DNA from: Protea cynaroides
Taxonomy: Eukaryota > Streptophyta > Magnoliopsida > Proteales > Proteaceae
DNA: 64,000 nt
Reading direction: 5' to 3'
Assembly (NCBI GenBank): GCA_028583415.1
Contig: CM053267.1
Location: forward strand, 27,328,902-27,392,901
This document shows positions 60,942 to 64,000 of the stretch, one piece after another (positions within the stretch are counted from its first letter, which is position 1; the number at the start of each line of letters is the position of its first letter). A program made the position numbers and the translations under genes. A model generated the notes under the pieces. The model did not search any database. It saw only the letters and a program-made list of their open reading frames with translations, and had not been told where the DNA came from.

Positions 60942-61763
60942 CTCAGATTAGTCTTGTCTGGATCTGAGAAGAAGACATAACACATGAAACACAGTAGTAT
61001 AATAATAGTCATGTTAGTCTTAAACAATACAAGGCGAAAAGTCGATATGTATACTTAATAATAAAACTTTTCCAAAAAAAAAAAAAAAAAAATTTCTGGC
61101 CTCTTTTTTTTTTTTTTTTTTTTGGCTGACCGGTCGCGACATACCAGTCGCGACACTGTAGAGGATTGGGGAGACCGGTATAGTCGACCGGTCAGAATTT
61201 TCATTCTGACCGAAACATAGCGGTCGACTATACCAGGGGGGTACCGGTCGATCGGTATGGGCAAAACCATCGACCGGTATGCCCAAAATTGGCCTTAAAG
61301 TCACGAAAAGTTCTCACTTTTCTCTTCTTCTTCTCCAATCTCCTTCCATTCATCATTTTCATATCGTTTTTTCATGGTTTTATACCCAAAAACTAGGTTT
61401 TTCTTTGATTGGGAGATTCTAACCATAGGAACCCTTTTCCTTCGGTTTAGAAAGGGTTTAGGGATCCCTAAGAGCAAAAGCCCTCAACTAATTTGAGGTT
61501 CCACCGAAAGGTTTTTGGAAAAATCGAATTTTTTCTAGTTTTGACCTAGGTTTTGTCAAAAAAATCGATTTTTGCTAAATTTCTAAATTTCTTGTTGTTT
61601 GTTTTATGTTTGGCTTCCATGAAGTGTTTGGGGGTTACGTAAGTCCTCTTCCCCATGTTTTTGGGTGAGTTCGAGGCTTTTTCTTGATTTACTGTCGTTA
61701 TGTTGTCGAAAGTTTGACAATTTCTAACCATTTCTACTTGTTTTTCCTTGTTTTGCAGCTCTA
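60942..61763. other. Leader between gag and the opposite-strand ORF
   Basis: Contains A and T runs (61073-61091, 61105-61123), a motif cluster (61125-61282) and, on the plus strand, a pyrimidine-rich 5'UTR-like stretch. A predicted intron has donor GTAAGT at 61639 and acceptor TTTTGCAG ending 61758, just before the plus-strand ATG. Confidence 0.5.
61125..61282. repeat. Cluster of ACCGGTCG/CCGGTATG motifs
   Basis: ACCGGTATAG (about 61174), GACCGGTCAG (about 61186), GTACCGGTCG (about 61241), ATCGGTATGG (61251) and ACCGGTATGCCC (about 61273), plus TATACCA/CATACCA variants. The 10-mer CGGTATGCCC also occurs in the solo LTR cluster at 50451. It lies upstream of the plus-strand ORF. Confidence 0.65.
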
Positions 61764-62983
61764 ATGGCTCCACGCAGAGGTGCTGGCAAGCGCTCCTATG
61801 GTCTAGGCATGCACCTTACCCACCCGCCTATACCACAGCTCGATGAGCATTGGTTTCGATATGAGGTGGCACAAGCCTGCTTCCCTTGGTTCGAAAGGAA
61901 GAACATCGAGTCTGGACGGTGTGTAAATTTGGAGCAGTTGTAGTGGATCAATGTGTAGGCCACTTTTGGCAGACTTGGTTGGTTGCCGGTTATCACATAC
62001 ACTACAACTACCCGTCCCAACCTCGTCAAACACTTTTATGCCAACTTGGAGATAGATGGGGATGTCGACGACTTCAATCAATGTCGAGCGCTCCGCATCA
62101 CTAGTTACGTCAAGGGTGTTCCCATATCCTTTGACACCCATCAACTTGCTGATCTTCTGGGGATTCCCAATGATGGGGATTTATTCTACTGTGCCCCTAA
62201 GATGAAGGGCTTTCTCACTAATGATCTGCGCCAGGAGATCTCAGAGCAACTTCTCAACCCTGGGGCGCCCATGAAGGCTGCTAGTTTAAAGCCCCTGCCT
62301 CGAGTCTATAGCCGCATCATCCAACACAATATTGTGCCCCAGAGCGGCCACTATAGTGAGTTATCTCAGCTCACTCAGTACCTGACTTACTGCATTTGCA
62401 CTGGGGAGCAGGTTTGCCTTCCCTATATCATCATCAGGACCATGCATCAGGCTATACTACCCGGTCAGTCCAGTAACCTTCCTTATGGCCGGCTCATCAC
62501 CACTCTTCTACAGCGGCTACGAGTGAACATGAGGGGTGAGATTGCTGTGGAGGACACTATGACTTCTGACATCGACTGGGATGCCATCCTGCTGATGCAG
62601 ATGGATAACCTGTCGATCAGTGATGAGATTTGGAGGCTCGTCCTCACCCACTCAGGAGGGTAGCAGCCGCGGTAGCAACAGCAGCAGTAGCCAATGCTGC
62701 TCATGCAACAGAGCCAGCAGGTGATGGCGAGGATCATTTGGAGGATGTTCCAGCACCAGCACCACAACCCACCTATGCAGTGGGACCATCTCAGTCGCCT
62801 CCTGACACCGTGATGGGTATGTTCACGGAGCTCAGGGACGCTCAGCGTGAGATGAGCCATGAGTTGGGGCACTTGGCTCGTAGCCTCAGAGTCACTCAGG
62901 ATCAGGTGCACTGGCTTAGGGTCGCTTACGAGCAGGATTATGATATTGCTGACCCTATTCCTCCTAGGCCCCCTACCCCATGA
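61764..62983 (+). pseudogene. Opposite-strand ORF in the Ty3/gypsy leader, putative plant transposon protein family
   Basis: The ATG at 61764 follows a splice-acceptor-like TTTTGCAG. The frame gives MAPRRGAGKRSYGLGMHLTH, hits two TAG stops (about 61938 and 61953), then runs to 62663 with RPNLVKHFYANLEIDG, ITSYVKGVPISFDTHQLADL, LGIPNDG, and HYSELSQLTQYLTYCICTGE. That pattern fits the 'putative plant transposon protein' domain (PF20167, Transposase_32 type), a family of unknown function. After a frameshift near 62645, an Ala/Pro linker and a helical segment (FTELRDAQREMSHELGHLAR) end at 62983. It runs antisense to gag-pol, between gag and the PBS. Confidence 0.7.
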
Positions 62984-63289
62984 TTGTCTTCTTATATTTC
63001 TTTCTCTTGATAGTTTATGTAACAGGGTAATTGTCCGATTTGTGAACCGTACCCTGTAGCACTTTTAACTTTGTCACTCTTAATCTTTATTAGAAGTTTT
63101 ATGGTTCTTCCTAACTAGAGCATGTGTAGTATTAAATTCCATATTTAATATAGTATATTATGCTCTTTCTTAATCAGTCTCAGGTATCAAACAGTGCTTA
63201 TGGTGTGTTTGTATTAAGATTTTTAATTTTCATCTCTCAGTTCATTGACTTAGTTAAGTGCAATATGATTTGTTGGACAAAGCCCGAGA

Positions 63290-63301
63290 GCTCTGATGCC
63301 A
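63290..63301 (-). other. PBS of the right-hand Ty3/gypsy element
   Basis: Minus strand TGGCATCAGAGC, one mismatch from the initiator-tRNA-Met PBS, three bases from the LTR end. Confidence 0.8.
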
Positions 63302-63304
63302 AGT

Positions 63305-64000
63305 TGTCACACCCCAATTCTGAACCAATCAGAATGGTGTGAGTGAACCATCATTGAACCAACAGTTCACACCAGGATCTCAATAAGACCGTGTCCACTC
63401 ATACAAACTATCGCACATAACCACAATTAGAATATAATAAATACAGCGAAAGTCTTTAAATAAATGAACTGAGTATTCTATTGATAAATTTAAATAAGTA
63501 TTCAATTATCCAAATTCCAAACGTAGTTAAATATCTTTACATCACTTTAGTAAAATAACTGAAACCAATAAAATAAGTCAAAGGTACACGCAGAAAGGGC
63601 ACTCACATGAAGCGTCATGCTCGTCCTCTCCTGCCTGAACGTCCAGAGCAGCAACACCTCCATACATCGGAGCGTTCACGTAGTCGTCCACCGTATAACC
63701 TGCATCAACATCTAAAATGGTGTGTACACAAAGGGTGAGCTCACAACTTAGCTCAGTAAGACAATCAGACAATGTATCAACATTATATGCATGAGTAACA
63801 ATCATTTTATGCTGTGGTCTGGTTTAAGTTTGTAATGTGCTATAGAAAGGTTCGGAGGTCGCCTCACCTCTATACACGAGTGTGTAGCATCACACAGTAG
63901 ATCACACTACCACCGACCCACATGCACCCATCATGGAATAGAGATAGAGCTAAGGCATCCACTACCTCCCCTGATACTCCACCCATACCAATACATAAGC
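63305..64000 (-). repeat. 5' LTR of the right-hand Ty3/gypsy element, cut by window end
   Basis: Starts TGTCACACCCCAATTCTG, the same family as 2174-4480 and very similar to the inverted copy 4481-5387. Only the 3' about 700 bp of the LTR lie in the window; its U3 and motif clusters are beyond it. Confidence 0.9.
63578..63711 (-). other. LTR-embedded exon-like ORF, copy 4
   Basis: CCATTTTAG on the minus strand is followed by an open frame with DVDAGYTVDDYVNAP, then YGGVAALD, then EDEHDASCECPFC, ending TGA at 63578-63580, the same stop as copy 2. Most codon differences from copy 2 are third-position changes. Unrecognised peptide. Confidence 0.55.

Noticed and set aside
1..64000. tRNA, rRNA, or additional host genes
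   Set aside because: No cloverleaf, rRNA segment or exon series other than the PDAP1-like gene could be supported by reading.

Overview
This is a transposon-rich piece of a flowering-plant nuclear genome. The evidence is plant-type LTR retrotransposons, MITEs, GT-AG introns and one plant housekeeping gene. I cannot name the species. The only intact host gene I can support is an eight-exon gene at 46907-55457 (+) for a PDAP1/HASPP28-like 28 kDa heat- and acid-stable phosphoprotein. Nearly everything else is transposable-element sequence, much of it nested. The assembly contains one 500-N gap (56314-56813).

Left part (1-16428): a decayed Ty3/gypsy element on the minus strand (internal part 1-2173, PBS 2159-2170, 5' LTR 2174-4480) abuts a truncated LTR of the same family on the plus strand (4481-5387). 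To its right is the 3' half of a Tat-lineage Ty3/gypsy element: integrase C-terminus, 82-bp repeats, antisense ORF with its own TATA box, 93- and 111-bp repeats, and 3' LTR. A 5.3-kb solo LTR (6210-11520, target duplication AAGAG) sits inside its 82-bp repeats.

Middle (16429-46900): decayed intergenic DNA with a LINE-type RNase H relic, a TIR element carrying a GH3 gene fragment (21488-23170), and a long LTR-like host sequence (about 23781-42826). That host has a 36-bp minisatellite. It is interrupted by a 1.18-kb solo LTR (TSD CCCAA), two related Ty1/copia elements (28185-33706, TSD AAATA; 34469-41143) and a hAT-type MITE (TSD ATATCACC). Two more MITEs lie before the PDAP1-like gene.

Right (46900-64000): the PDAP1-like gene, with a solo LTR (49027-51252, TSD TATAG) in intron 2 and a TIR element in intron 6. 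After the gap comes a minus-strand Ty3/gypsy polyprotein relic (gag-PR-RT-RH-IN), then an opposite-strand ORF of the putative plant transposon protein type in the leader, then PBS and the start of the 5' LTR.

The most unusual signals concern the Ty3/gypsy family with TGTCACACCCC ends. (i) All four LTR copies hold an open, sense-oriented exon-like segment of about 45 codons behind a splice-acceptor-like site; differences between the two closest copies are mainly at third codon positions. (ii) Two LTR copies carry clusters of short repeated motifs at the same two places, but with a different motif in each copy, and one of those motifs also lies in front of the opposite-strand ORF. (iii) The two copia elements share leader hairpins with a compensatory base-pair change.
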